From the NCBI RefSeq assembly GCF_000005825.2, contig NC_013791.2, positions 3,038,001 through 3,102,000 of the forward strand: a stretch of 64,000 bases of DNA, written 5' to 3'. Made by a program: the position numbers and the translations under genes. The notes beneath the pieces were generated by a model, which saw nothing but the letters and a program-made list of their open reading frames with translations, searched no databases and had not been told where the DNA came from. Positions 8,226 through 16,458 of this stretch are shown piece after piece. Each line of letters starts with the position of its first letter. The first letter of the stretch is position 1. This DNA is from Alkalihalophilus pseudofirmus OF4 (GTDB lineage: Bacteria; Bacillota; Bacilli; Bacillales; Bacillaceae_D).

Positions 8226-9015
8226 TGTCTTCATCCCCTGCATCTTCCGTCTTTTGTTTCTCACGTGTAAAAGCACTTAACTTTTCTTCTAGAATTTTAG
8301 GATTTTGTCCTGACTGTACCCCAATAACTCCTTCAATAATAATCTGCTTAACAAAAACCTCTTCATCTGTTTTATTAGCAAGCTTAGTTGCCATTGGTAG
8401 AAAAATAAGGTTAGCAAGCACAGTACCATACAAGGTCGTAAGAAGCGCAACAGCCATATTAGGTCCAAGTGTGGCAGGGTCATTTAGATTTTGCAGCATC
8501 AGCACAAGCCCGATTAAGGTACCAATCATTCCCCAAGCAGGAGCATATTCTCCAGCTTTTTCAATAATCGCACGCCCTTTACGGTGACGCTCTTCCATAG
8601 CTACAACCTCGGCCATCATAATGTCTTTAATGACATCAGGTTCAATGCCGTCAACGGCAAGAAGCACCCCTTTTTTTATAAAGGGATCCCTTACATCTTC
8701 AAGGCCTACTTCTAAGGCAAGAAGACCTTCTCTTCTAGCTTTACCTGATAAATCAACAAAGGTTTGAATTAATCCTTCAAGATCATGATCAACAGTTTGG
8801 ACCGATTCCTTTAATACTTTTGGAACCATTTTTAAGTCTGGTAAAGAAAAAGTAATAATAAGTGCTGCTATAAGTCCACCAAGTACAATTAATATCGAAG
8901 CGATTTGGATAAAAAATATAAGGCCTGATGGTCCTGAATTAGAGAATACAGCCAATAGAAGTACCGTTATTCCTAAAAATACTCCTATTGGCGTTAAGAT
9001 ATCAAATTTTTTCAT
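8215..9015 (-). CDS. motP: Flagellar stator protein MotP (sodium type)
   Basis: This 266-residue MotA/TolQ-family membrane protein has two N-terminal helices (from residue 9 and around 34–56), a cytoplasmic loop with charged residues that would contact the rotor (GKARREGLLALE), and two C-terminal helices (WGMIGTLIGLVLML, MAVALLTTLYGTVLANLIF). Prolines and polar residues typical of the stator pore are present. It lies 39 bp downstream of ccpA and overlaps motS, so the three genes look co-transcribed as in B. subtilis. Confidence 0.94.
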   Translation of the reverse strand: MKKFDILTPIGVFLGITVLLLAVFSNSGPSGLIFFIQIASILIVLGGLIAALIITFSLPDLKMVPKVLKESVQTVDHDLEGLIQTFVDLSGKARREGLLALEVGLEDVRDPFIKKGVLLAVDGIEPDVIKDIMMAEVVAMEERHRKGRAIIEKAGEYAPAWGMIGTLIGLVLMLQNLNDPATLGPNMAVALLTTLYGTVLANLIFLPMATKLANKTDEEVFVKQIIIEGVIGVQSGQNPKILEEKLSAFTREKQKTEDAGDEDNEA

Positions 9016-9054
9016 TGGTCTCTCCCTGCTCAGTCATCTCTCTATTTCTATAGA

Positions 9055-10056
9055 TTATGACTTTGTTGAATCTCTAAATTCAATGCGGTGCGGAAGGACG
9101 ACGATATGATCATTCACTTCTTCTTTGTTCATGTATTTCGTCAGCAATCTCATGGATACAGCGCCAATATCATACATCGGTTGAACAACAGTCGATAAAG
9201 TAGGACGAACCATCGTGGCAAGTCGTGTGTTATCAAAACCTAAAATTTCAAAATCCTGAGGGATATTGTATCCTCTATCTTGTGCCCCGTGAATAACACC
9301 TAGTGCCATTTCATCGGTTGAAGCAAAGATTGCTGTAGGCTTCTGCTCAAGATTTAGCAACGATTCCATCGCTTCAATGCCTGAATCATACGTGTAATCA
9401 CCAATTGCAATAAGGTCTTCATTGAATGCTATCTTAGCATCTTCAAGAGCAGCGCGGTAACCTGCAAACTTTTGATATCCGTTAACAGGATCATCTAACG
9501 TGCCGGACACCATGCCGATTTGTGTGTGGCCCTGCTCAATTAAATGAGTAATCGCATCATACACTGCTTGTTTATAATCAATGTTGACTGATGGAATTTC
9601 TTTATTCGTATCAAGCGTGGCAGCTAATACAACTGGGACAGGAGAACGTTTAAATTGCTCTGCATGCTCCTCTGTAATCTGTCCACCCATAAATACAATA
9701 CCATCCACTTGTTTTTCTAACAGCGTATTAATCAGATGAATTTCCTTATCTTTGTTTTGGTCTGAGTTACACAGAATAATATTGTACTTATACATCGTCG
9801 CAATATCTTCAATTCCACGTGCAAGTTCAGCAAAGAAAATGCTTGAAATATCAGGGATAATTACCCCAACTGTTGTTGTTTTCTTACTAGCTAACCCACG
9901 TGCAACAGCGTTTGGACGGTATCCAAGGCGCTCGATGGCTTCTAAGACTTTCTTTCTAGTTGCCGGCTTAACATTTGGGTTGCCATTGACGACACGGGAA
10001 ACGGTCGCCATTGATACGCCTGCCTCTCTTGCTACATCATAAATCGTCGTATTCAC
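9055..10056 (-). CDS. ccpA: Catabolite control protein A
   Basis: This 333-residue LacI-family regulator has an N-terminal helix-turn-helix and hinge ([20 protein letters not shown]) and a periplasmic-binding-protein-like core. CcpA with phosphorylated HPr binds cre sites and represses or activates carbon genes; a perfect cre is present at 4116–4129 before acuABC. Length and N-terminal sequence match CcpA rather than a sugar-specific paralogue, and the position between aroA and motPS agrees. The start ATG follows AGGAGGATTAC. Confidence 0.96.
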   Translation of the reverse strand: MNTTIYDVAREAGVSMATVSRVVNGNPNVKPATRKKVLEAIERLGYRPNAVARGLASKKTTTVGVIIPDISSIFFAELARGIEDIATMYKYNIILCNSDQNKDKEIHLINTLLEKQVDGIVFMGGQITEEHAEQFKRSPVPVVLAATLDTNKEIPSVNIDYKQAVYDAITHLIEQGHTQIGMVSGTLDDPVNGYQKFAGYRAALEDAKIAFNEDLIAIGDYTYDSGIEAMESLLNLEQKPTAIFASTDEMALGVIHGAQDRGYNIPQDFEILGFDNTRLATMVRPTLSTVVQPMYDIGAVSMRLLTKYMNKEEVNDHIVVLPHRIEFRDSTKS

Positions 10057-10110
10057 TGTAATCCTCCTCTATCAAGTAAACGTAATTATTCACGTAATCA
10101 ATGTATTGTT

Positions 10111-10139
10111 ATCATACGATACTATGATGAGGTCCGCAA
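10111..10139 (-). promoter_or_regulatory. Probable ccpA promoter
   Basis: On the minus strand TTGCGG (plus 10134–10139) and TATGAT (plus 10111–10116) are 17 bp apart, about 55 bp upstream of the ccpA start. Confidence 0.55.
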
Positions 10140-10285
10140 TGTCTTTACTCTACTTATATCGACACTCAGGGAAAATATTTGACATCTTTGTGTAAGAATT
10201 CACGATTTTTTCGAATCCGTTGCCAAAGCAGCCTTATCATCATGTATGTACGCCTATATGTATAGCATGTACCTTTTGGACTCAA

Positions 10286-10325
10286 CTTAAAAGCCGTCCC
10301 TTATATTTATAATAAGGAACGGCTT
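10286..10325 (-). terminator. Terminator of aroA
   Basis: AAGCCGTCCCTTAT pairs with ATAAGGAACGGCTT with one mismatch, followed on the minus strand by TTTTAAG. It lies between aroA and the ccpA promoter, so ccpA is mainly transcribed separately. Confidence 0.8.
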
Positions 10326-10335
10326 AATGGATTGT

Positions 10336-11412
10336 TTACCCTTTATATAAACCTGATGCTTGTAATTCATCAATGAATTCATTGAATTGCGGAATATCCA
10401 TTTGTTGAGCTGAATCTGAAAGAGCAACCGCTGGGTCTGGATGTACTTCTGCCATGACAGCATCTGCACCAATCGCAAGCGCAGCCTTAGCTGTAGGTAA
10501 GAGTAAATCACGACGGCCTGTTGAGTGTGTAACATCAACTAAAACAGGAAGATGTGTCTCTTGCTTAAGAATTGGAACAGCTGAGATGTCTAAAGTGTTA
10601 CGAGTAGCTTTTTCGTATGTACGAATTCCACGTTCACATAACATTAACTGGCTATTTCCTTTAGCTACCACATATTCTGCTGCATGAATGAACTCTGAAA
10701 TCGTTGCTGAAAGTCCTCTTTTTAATAATACTGGCTTATTAACTGAACCTGCGGCCTTCAGTAACTCGAAGTTTTGCATGTTACGTGCACCGATTTGGAT
10801 AACATCTACATATTCTACAGCTGTTTCGATATCTTGCGGACTAACAATTTCACTAATTACAGCCATATCTAACTCGTCTGCAACTTGTTTTAAAATCTTT
10901 AAGCCTTCAAGTCCAAGACCTTGGAAATCATAAGGAGACGTTCTTGGTTTAAATGCTCCACCTCGTAATAATTTTAAGCCTCTTTCTTTCATTGCTTTAG
11001 CTACAGTAACTACTTGCTCATAACTCTCTACCGCACATGGTCCCATGATAAGACGCTGTGTGCCATCTCCAACTTTTTCGCCTCTCAAGTCCACAACCGT
11101 GTTTTCTGGATGCTTCTTACGAGAAACTAGTAAAGCTTTACTATTATCATCTTCTTGAAGCTCAAGGCTTGCCTTGAAGATTTGCTTGAATAAATGCTGT
11201 AAGGTTGATGTTTCAAATGGACCTGTATTATTTGCTGCAATATGATCTAGCATGCTGCGCTCACGTACAGGATCAAAACGATTAACACCTTGTTTTCCTT
11301 TTACTTTACCAATCTCTTGAACCACTCTAGCACGCTCATTAATTAACTCAAGAAGCTTCAGATTCACCTCGTCTAATTCTGATCTCAACTTATCTAATTG
11401 TTCATTACTCAT
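10336..11412 (-). CDS. aroA: Chorismate mutase – DAHP synthase fusion
   Basis: This 358-residue bifunctional enzyme opens aromatic amino acid synthesis by joining phosphoenolpyruvate and erythrose 4-phosphate. The first ~90 residues form an AroQ-type chorismate mutase ([20 protein letters not shown]). In the B. subtilis enzyme this domain also gives feedback control by chorismate/prephenate. The rest is a KDO8P/DAHP synthase barrel with [11 protein letters not shown] and [16 protein letters not shown]. The symbol follows Bacillus usage (AroA for DAHP synthase). The start ATG follows GGAGTGGAGAGAA. Confidence 0.95.
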   Translation of the reverse strand: MSNEQLDKLRSELDEVNLKLLELINERARVVQEIGKVKGKQGVNRFDPVRERSMLDHIAANNTGPFETSTLQHLFKQIFKASLELQEDDNSKALLVSRKKHPENTVVDLRGEKVGDGTQRLIMGPCAVESYEQVVTVAKAMKERGLKLLRGGAFKPRTSPYDFQGLGLEGLKILKQVADELDMAVISEIVSPQDIETAVEYVDVIQIGARNMQNFELLKAAGSVNKPVLLKRGLSATISEFIHAAEYVVAKGNSQLMLCERGIRTYEKATRNTLDISAVPILKQETHLPVLVDVTHSTGRRDLLLPTAKAALAIGADAVMAEVHPDPAVALSDSAQQMDIPQFNEFIDELQASGLYKG

Positions 11413-11460
11413 TTCTCTCCACTCCTCATCTCTTTGGCTTCTTTTTCTTAATTAGGATTC

Positions 11461-11489
11461 ATTATAAAGCATAATTAACTGAATGTCAC
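11461..11489 (-). promoter_or_regulatory. Sigma-A promoter of aroA
   Basis: On the minus strand GTGACA (plus 11484–11489) and TATAAT (plus 11461–11466) are separated by 17 bp, about 50 bp upstream of aroA. A 12-bp palindrome, CGCTTTTAAGCG (11513–11524), lies 24 bp further upstream; its role is unknown. Confidence 0.65.
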
Positions 11490-11583
11490 GAATTTTTTCT
11501 TTATTAATTAAACGCTTTTAAGCGCTAAAGTGAATCATTTTTAAATAATTGTCCACTATCTTACTATAAATATTATTTACATG

Positions 11584-11612
11584 CAAAAGATCCAGGCAGC
11601 CTGGATCTTTTG
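11584..11612 (-). terminator. Hairpin terminator after the 55-codon gene
   Basis: CAAAAGATCCAGG pairs perfectly with CCTGGATCTTTTG around CAG. It lies 30 bp beyond the stop of the small minus-strand gene at 11643–11810, which supports that gene being expressed. Confidence 0.8.
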
Positions 11613-11642
11613 ACATCCCCTTTTCATTACCTTTGATTACGC

Positions 11643-11810
11643 TTAGATCGTCGGATTATTTTCTTCATATACTGGATTGCAATAATAAGGTGGACGGGGG
11701 CCTATTTTGGGCATAGCCCATGTTTGATCTATATAAGTCATTGTTATTGCCTCATCAGAGTCTGCTTCTAACAATAGTTCTGCTTGAGGGTTATAAATAT
11801 AATTTTCCAT
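11643..11810 (-). CDS. Small acidic hypothetical protein, 55 residues
   Basis: An ATG at 11810 preceded by AGGAGGAAAGAGG (excellent ribosome-binding site) opens 55 codons ending in TAA at 11643. The product begins MENYIYNPQAELLLEADSDE and ends with a Pro/Tyr-rich tail containing PRPPYYCNPVYEENNP. There is one Cys, no signal peptide and no membrane helix. I do not recognise the family. A good hairpin terminator follows at 11584–11612. The gene lies divergent from the SDR dehydrogenase in a region where B. subtilis has ytxJ. Pro/Tyr-rich small proteins include spore-coat components, but nothing here proves that role. Confidence 0.65.
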   Translation of the reverse strand: MENYIYNPQAELLLEADSDEAITMTYIDQTWAMPKIGPRPPYYCNPVYEENNPTI

Positions 11811-11869
11811 CCTCTTTCCTCCTATTCTGTTTTCTCATACTTACCCTATGCTCCTGCTTATATTTTGAG

Positions 11870-11926
11870 CCAGGTTACATATATTCACCTCCATCTATTC
11901 ATCACAACACATGCCCAGGTTACATA
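11870..11926. repeat. 12-bp direct repeat in the divergent intergenic region
   Basis: CCAGGTTACATA occurs at 11870–11881 and 11915–11926, 45 bp start to start. It sits between the 55-codon gene and the SDR gene. It may be an operator or part of duplicated promoters. Confidence 0.6.
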
Positions 11927-11961
11927 AAGTAGCACAGAAGACAAAAATAAGGAGGCTTCGA

Positions 11962-12891
11962 ATGAGTAAAGACCAGCCCAAAAGAGATAGCTCATACCCG
12001 CTCTATCCTAACTACGGAAAAATTACTCGGTATGAAGACATACCCATAAATGTACCTGAACAAAGACAGTTACGGCAGCCTGGCTATGAGAGTGCTATGG
12101 TGCCAAGGCCGATTATTGAAAACCCAAATTATAAGGGCAGTGAAAAATTAGTTGGTAAAACAGCACTGATCACAGGTGGAGACAGCGGAATCGGTGCAGC
12201 TTGTGCCATAGCGTTTGCGAAAGAAGGTGCAAATATTGCGATTGCTTACTTAGATGAACATGAAGATGCCAACAGAACGAAGGCTAGAGTGGAGGAATTA
12301 GGACAGAGATGTTTATTAATGCCCGGCGACCTTCGCAGCAAAGAACAATGTGTGGAAATTGTTGAACGTACGATAGAGGAGTTTAAGCAATTAGATATCC
12401 TTTGTAATCATGTAGGTATACAATTTCAGCAGCCTAGTTTGCTTGATATAACTGATGAGCAGTTTGACGATACATTTAAGGTCAATATTTACTCACACTT
12501 TTATACAACTAGAGCAGCTCTTCCTTACATGACTGCTGGCAGTTCAATCATTAATACATCTTCTGTAGTAACCTATGCAGGAGAAAAACAAATGATCGAT
12601 TACACAGCCACTAAGGGTGCGAATATAGGATTTACCAGAGCTCTTGCTAATAATTTGATTGAGCAAGGAATAAGAGTGAATGCTGTTGCTCCAGGAAGAA
12701 CATGGACCCCCTTAATCCCTTCAAGTTTCTCTGCTGATGAAGTGGCTGTTTTTGGTGCATTCAATCCAATGGAGAGGATGGCGCAGCCTTTTGAATTAGC
12801 CCCAACCTTCGTCTACTTAGCTTCAGATGACTCAAGGTTTGTAACTGGACAGACGCTTCATGTGAACGGCGGAGAATGGACATCATCCTAA
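11962..12891 (+). CDS. Short-chain dehydrogenase/reductase, general-stress type
   Basis: This 309-residue oxidoreductase has the SDR cofactor motif TGGDSGIG (residues 71–78), the NHVGIQ strand, a catalytic Ser in NTSSVV and the YTATK Tyr/Lys pair. The ~60-residue N-terminal extension rich in Pro and Tyr is typical of the subgroup that includes the B. subtilis general-stress proteins YdaD, YhdF and YhxC. The substrate is unknown. ATG 11962 follows GGAGGCTTCGA; longer upstream starts lack a ribosome-binding site. I found no convincing sigma-B promoter upstream. The gene stands alone and ends at a shared terminator with ytxH. Confidence 0.88.
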   Translation: MSKDQPKRDSSYPLYPNYGKITRYEDIPINVPEQRQLRQPGYESAMVPRPIIENPNYKGSEKLVGKTALITGGDSGIGAACAIAFAKEGANIAIAYLDEHEDANRTKARVEELGQRCLLMPGDLRSKEQCVEIVERTIEEFKQLDILCNHVGIQFQQPSLLDITDEQFDDTFKVNIYSHFYTTRAALPYMTAGSSIINTSSVVTYAGEKQMIDYTATKGANIGFTRALANNLIEQGIRVNAVAPGRTWTPLIPSSFSADEVAVFGAFNPMERMAQPFELAPTFVYLASDDSRFVTGQTLHVNGGEWTSS

Positions 12892-12906
12892 TTTGTTCTA
12901 AATAAA

Positions 12907-12942
12907 AAAACGGTAATCACTATGCGCAGTGATTACCGTTTT
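12907..12942. terminator. Bidirectional terminator between SDR gene and ytxH
   Basis: AAAACGGTAATCACT pairs perfectly with AGTGATTACCGTTTT around ATGCGC. A- and T-runs flank both arms. Confidence 0.92.
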
Positions 12943-12965
12943 CCTAATTTACCAGTTATAGAAGA

Positions 12966-13421
12966 TTAAAGAGTACGCTGTGCTTCTTTTTCTTCTTCTA
13001 GTTTATTTTGAATGTCATCTACTTCATTTTTTACACTTTCAGCAATCTCTTCTCCAGATTGTTGTAAGTCACCTGAAAGATCTTGTGCCAGCTCTTCTGC
13101 TGATTGTTTCACCTCATCAGCTTCACCGCGCACGCTGTTTGTCACTTCTTTAACCTTTTCAGACACTTGAGCTGATTGCTCTGAAACAACTTTTGCAATG
13201 TTGTTTGATTTTTCTTTAGCATAATTAGCCCATTCGTTTCCTTTTTCATACGCATTATTGGTGAATTGGTTTGTCTTCTCACGAGCAATAGTAGCTTGTT
13301 CGTTTAAGTCACCGCGTAATTCCTTACCAGACTTAGGTGCTAATAATAAGGCTGTTGATGCTCCAACAATTCCCCCTACAAGTGATCCAATTAGAAAATC
13401 TTTTGTGTTCATGTCTCCCAC
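12966..13421 (-). CDS. ytxH: YtxH-family stress protein
   Basis: This 151-residue protein carries the YtxH motif: a short N-terminal hydrophobic, glycine-rich segment (LIGSLVGGIVGASTALLLA) followed by PKSGKELR. A long charged amphipathic helical region rich in Glu, Lys and Gln follows. It is probably membrane-associated, and its function is not established. The GTG at 13421 lies six bases after AGGAGGAG and directly follows the ytxG stop, so the genes are coupled. In B. subtilis ytxG-ytxH-ytxJ form a sigma-B/sigma-H operon; ytxJ is absent here. Confidence 0.9.
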   Translation of the reverse strand: MGDMNTKDFLIGSLVGGIVGASTALLLAPKSGKELRGDLNEQATIAREKTNQFTNNAYEKGNEWANYAKEKSNNIAKVVSEQSAQVSEKVKEVTNSVRGEADEVKQSAEELAQDLSGDLQQSGEEIAESVKNEVDDIQNKLEEEKEAQRTL

Positions 13422-13874
13422 TTAAATCTCCTCCTTATGTAGTGTAGATGATTGTTCTTGACTTGCTTTGCGAGCTTTAAATTTCGTATAAAAGTCAATT
13501 GCAACATTTCCCCATTGGACAGCTTTGGCAATCTGTTCAGACTGCTTAACTGATTGTTCTGAAACTGTTGTGGAAACATGGCGAATTGAACGATTAACCT
13601 GTTGAACAGAATCTCCTAACTCCTTCACTGAGGCAAAGACTGTATTCAACGATTCCGTTTTATGTTGAATATCATCTGCAAGCCGGTTTGTTTTGTTAAG
13701 AAGAAGTTCAGTTTCATTCGTAATACCATTCACTTGCTTTTCAAGTCCTGCCATTGTATTTGCAACATGATCGAGTGTTCGATTAGCAGACTTAAGCGTT
13801 ACAACGATATAGCCAACTAATACGGCAAAAGCAATAGCTACGATGATTGCACTGATATAAAGTAAACTTTCCAT
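13422..13874 (-). CDS. ytxG: YtxG-family DUF948 protein
   Basis: This 150-residue protein has one N-terminal transmembrane helix (LYISAIIVAIAFAVLVGYIV) and a long cytoplasmic or extracytoplasmic coiled coil (KTNRLADDIQHKTESLN and following). The C-terminus is basic (FYTKFKARKAS). It matches DUF948. It is the first gene of the ytxGH operon and is preceded by two alternative-sigma promoters (13905–13930 and 13947–13973). Its molecular role is unknown; regulation suggests stress and early stationary phase. Confidence 0.9.
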   Translation of the reverse strand: MESLLYISAIIVAIAFAVLVGYIVVTLKSANRTLDHVANTMAGLEKQVNGITNETELLLNKTNRLADDIQHKTESLNTVFASVKELGDSVQQVNRSIRHVSTTVSEQSVKQSEQIAKAVQWGNVAIDFYTKFKARKASQEQSSTLHKEEI

Positions 13875-13904
13875 ATGTTTGCTTCCACCTCCTTATACCT
13901 TCTA

Positions 13905-13930
13905 TTACCCTAATTCTCGCCAAATAAAAC
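13905..13930 (-). promoter_or_regulatory. Sigma-B-type promoter of ytxGH
   Basis: On the minus strand GTTTTA (plus 13925–13930), a 14-bp spacer and GGGTAA (plus 13905–13910) closely match the sigma-B consensus GTTTAA-N13–15-GGGTAT. The ytxG start is about 30 bp downstream. Confidence 0.75.
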
Positions 13931-13946
13931 AAGGTATAACATAGTA

Positions 13947-13973
13947 ATTCGATAAAATATTAGAAATTCCTCC
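13947..13973 (-). promoter_or_regulatory. Sigma-H-type promoter of ytxGH
   Basis: On the minus strand GGAGGAATT (plus 13965–13973), a 13-bp spacer and CGAAT (plus 13947–13951) fit the sigma-H pattern RWAGGAWWT-N12–14-HGAAT with one mismatch. It lies directly upstream of the sigma-B-type promoter. Confidence 0.65.
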
Positions 13974-14046
13974 TTTAATTCTTGTCTTACTATTAAGTTT
14001 TCTTGTTATCGTATACAATAATAAGGTATATAAAGGAGGCAAAACA

Positions 14047-15162
14047 ATGAGAGATCCCCGAATTACTACGTTAGCTAAAAACTTAATTCAGTACTCAGTG
14101 AATCTACAAAAAGGCGAAAAGGTTCTAATTGAGAATTTCGGCCTGCAAAAAGAACTAGTTACAGCCCTTGTTAAAGAAGCATATAACGTTGGCGCATTGC
14201 CATTTGTCCTTTTAAAAGATCACCAAGTGGATCGTTCGCTTCTTCTTGGTGCAAGTGAAGAACAACTTGAAATGATGGCTTCATTTGAAGCACAAGTGAT
14301 GAGTGAAATGGATGCTTATATCGGACTGCGCGCAGGCGATAATATATCTGAACTTTCTGATGTTCCAAGTGATAAGATGGCTCTTCACGGAAAAACAGTC
14401 GGAACAAAAGTTCACCGTGAGATCCGCGTTCCAAAAACTCGCTGGGTAGTGCTTCGTTACCCAAGCTCCTCTATGGCTCAATTAGCTAATACGAGTACAG
14501 AAGCTTTTGAAGACTTTTATTTTAACGTATGCAACTTAGATTACAGCAAAATGGATAAAGCGATGGATTCTCTGGTTGCTTTATTTGATAAAACAGACCG
14601 AGTACATATTAAAGGGCCTGGTACCGACTTAACTTTCTCTGTTAAAGGGGTCCCGTCCATTAAATGTGCAGGGCATATGAATATTCCTGATGGTGAAGTA
14701 TACACTGCACCCATTCGAGATTCAGTGAATGGTACGCTTAGTTATAATACTCCATCACCGTACCAAGGTTTTACTTTTGAATCGATTAAATTCACGTTTG
14801 AAAATGGTAAAATTGTAAAAGCAGAAGCAAATGATACAGACCGTATTAATCGTATTTTAGATACAGATGAAGGTGCTAGATATATTGGTGAGTTTGCTAT
14901 AGGCGTTAACCCATATATTCAGCATCCAATGAAAGATATTCTTTTTGATGAAAAGATCGATGGAAGCTTCCACTTCACTCCAGGTCAATGCTATGAAGAG
15001 GCTTCAAACGGCAACCAATCTTCTATTCATTGGGACATTGTCAATATTCAGCGCCCTGAATATGGCGGCGGAGAAATCTATTTTGATGAGGTGCTTATTC
15101 GTAAAGATGGACGCTTTGTAATCCCTGAGCTAGAAGCATTAAACCCAGAAAACTTAAAATAA
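14047..15162 (+). CDS. M29-family metallo-aminopeptidase
   Basis: This 371-residue cytoplasmic peptidase resembles the AmpS/PepS aminopeptidase family (AmpS itself is about 410 residues, from memory, so this is a shorter paralogue). Candidate cobalt/zinc ligands are the Glu in NIPDGEVYTAP, the Glu in YIGEFAIGVN, the His in DGSFHFTPG and the His/Asp in SSIHWDIV. It would release N-terminal residues from peptides. The start follows AAAGGAGGCAAAACA. It is monocistronic, divergent from ytxG, and ends at a strong terminator. Confidence 0.85.
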   Translation: MRDPRITTLAKNLIQYSVNLQKGEKVLIENFGLQKELVTALVKEAYNVGALPFVLLKDHQVDRSLLLGASEEQLEMMASFEAQVMSEMDAYIGLRAGDNISELSDVPSDKMALHGKTVGTKVHREIRVPKTRWVVLRYPSSSMAQLANTSTEAFEDFYFNVCNLDYSKMDKAMDSLVALFDKTDRVHIKGPGTDLTFSVKGVPSIKCAGHMNIPDGEVYTAPIRDSVNGTLSYNTPSPYQGFTFESIKFTFENGKIVKAEANDTDRINRILDTDEGARYIGEFAIGVNPYIQHPMKDILFDEKIDGSFHFTPGQCYEEASNGNQSSIHWDIVNIQRPEYGGGEIYFDEVLIRKDGRFVIPELEALNPENLK

Positions 15163-15167
15163 ATGAT

Positions 15168-15202
15168 GAAGCTGCAGCTTTTCTCACTGCAGCTTCTTTT
15201 TT
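15168..15202 (+). terminator. Terminator of the aminopeptidase gene
   Basis: GAAGCTGCAG pairs with CTGCAGCTTC across a 9-nt loop and is followed by six T. It may also serve the convergent dehydrogenase gene. Confidence 0.9.
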
Positions 15203-16328
15203 ATGGTTTAAGTACTACCTTAATGTTACCATCTTCTTTTTTGTCAAAAATATCGTAAGCTTTCGGTGCTTCTTGTAAACTCATACGATGCGTAATAATG
15301 TCTGTAGGATCAAACTTCTTCTGCTTCACCATTTCATAAAGCTTTGGCATCATGTGAATAACGGGTGCTTGTCCCATTTTAAGAGATACATTCCTTGAGA
15401 AGAAATCACCGAGTGGAAAGTTATTCGCCTCTGTTCCATACACACCAGTTAACTGAACCAGTCCGAACTTTCTAACGGCTTTTGATGCAGTAATAATAGG
15501 GCTGATCGTTCCAAATTGATTATCGCCCTTTGAGCCGAATGTTTCACCAGGAGGTACAGTGCCATCCATCCCAACACAATCAATGACAATATCAGCACCA
15601 CCATTTGTTTCTTCATTTAATAAATCACCTATTTCGGGGTTTTCACGAAAATTAAAGGTCTCTACTTGGTTTGTCCGCTTAGCATGAGCAAGGCGATGAT
15701 CCACTTGGTCGACTGCGATTACTCGTTTCGCTCCTTTTAACCAAGCTAATTTCTGAGCCATTAATCCAATCGGCCCGCTGCCGAGAATAATAACTGTGTC
15801 GCCTTCTTTAACAGGCTCAACACTCCACCAAGCAGTAGGAATGACATCGGATAAAAAGAGAACACTTTCATCATCTAATTCGCTGTCTTCAGGCACTTTA
15901 AAAGAAGTGAAATCAGCATAGGGAACTCTTAAATATTCTGCTTGGCCGCCTGGGTAGTTTCCAAACATCTTAGAAAATCCGAATAACCCGCCAGAATCAC
16001 TATGGGGATTGGACTCATCACATTGACTTTCCATTTGGTTTTGACAGAAAAAGCAAGTGCCGCACCCAATATTAAATGGAACCACGACCCTGTCACCTTT
16101 TTTCAAGCTTTTCACATTTGCTCCCACTTCTTCTACAATCCCCATCGGCTCATGTCCAATGATATAATCTTCTTCTAGTGGAATCCCTGTTTTATACAAA
16201 TGAAGGTCGGATCCGCAAATACCTGATGCTGTAATTCTTATCACCATATCATCAGCAGATTGTATACTTGGAGCCTCCATCTCTTTTACTTCAATTTTGT
16301 CTTTAGCTTGAAATGTTACAGCCTTCAT
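15201..16328 (-). CDS. Zinc-dependent medium-chain alcohol/formaldehyde dehydrogenase
   Basis: This 375-residue NAD(P)-linked enzyme has the catalytic-zinc site (GICGSDLHLY, GHEPMGIVEEVG) and the four-Cys structural-zinc lobe (CGTCFFCQNQMESQC). The Rossmann motif is GSGPIGLMAQ. The long segment after DCVGMDG, with a PPGETFGSKG insertion, is like glutathione-independent formaldehyde dehydrogenases, so aldehyde detoxification is plausible; the true substrate is unknown. ATG 16328 follows AGGTGTGGA; an in-frame TTG two codons upstream is an alternative start. It stands alone. Confidence 0.87.
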   Translation of the reverse strand: MKAVTFQAKDKIEVKEMEAPSIQSADDMVIRITASGICGSDLHLYKTGIPLEEDYIIGHEPMGIVEEVGANVKSLKKGDRVVVPFNIGCGTCFFCQNQMESQCDESNPHSDSGGLFGFSKMFGNYPGGQAEYLRVPYADFTSFKVPEDSELDDESVLFLSDVIPTAWWSVEPVKEGDTVIILGSGPIGLMAQKLAWLKGAKRVIAVDQVDHRLAHAKRTNQVETFNFRENPEIGDLLNEETNGGADIVIDCVGMDGTVPPGETFGSKGDNQFGTISPIITASKAVRKFGLVQLTGVYGTEANNFPLGDFFSRNVSLKMGQAPVIHMMPKLYEMVKQKKFDPTDIITHRMSLQEAPKAYDIFDKKEDGNIKVVLKP

Positions 16329-16458
16329 TACCAATCCACACCTTTCTAAATGTAAATTGCTATACTCCTTCCTTTTTATGGTTACAGCTAAACATACAAT
16401 GTTTAATAAATTTTGTTCGTGGAATCATCCCTACAAAAAGATGAAGGGTGCGATTCAA

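Noticed and set aside
9752-10042. Antisense reading frame within ccpA
   Set aside because: Shadow of the coding frame of a well-conserved gene, with no ribosome-binding site.
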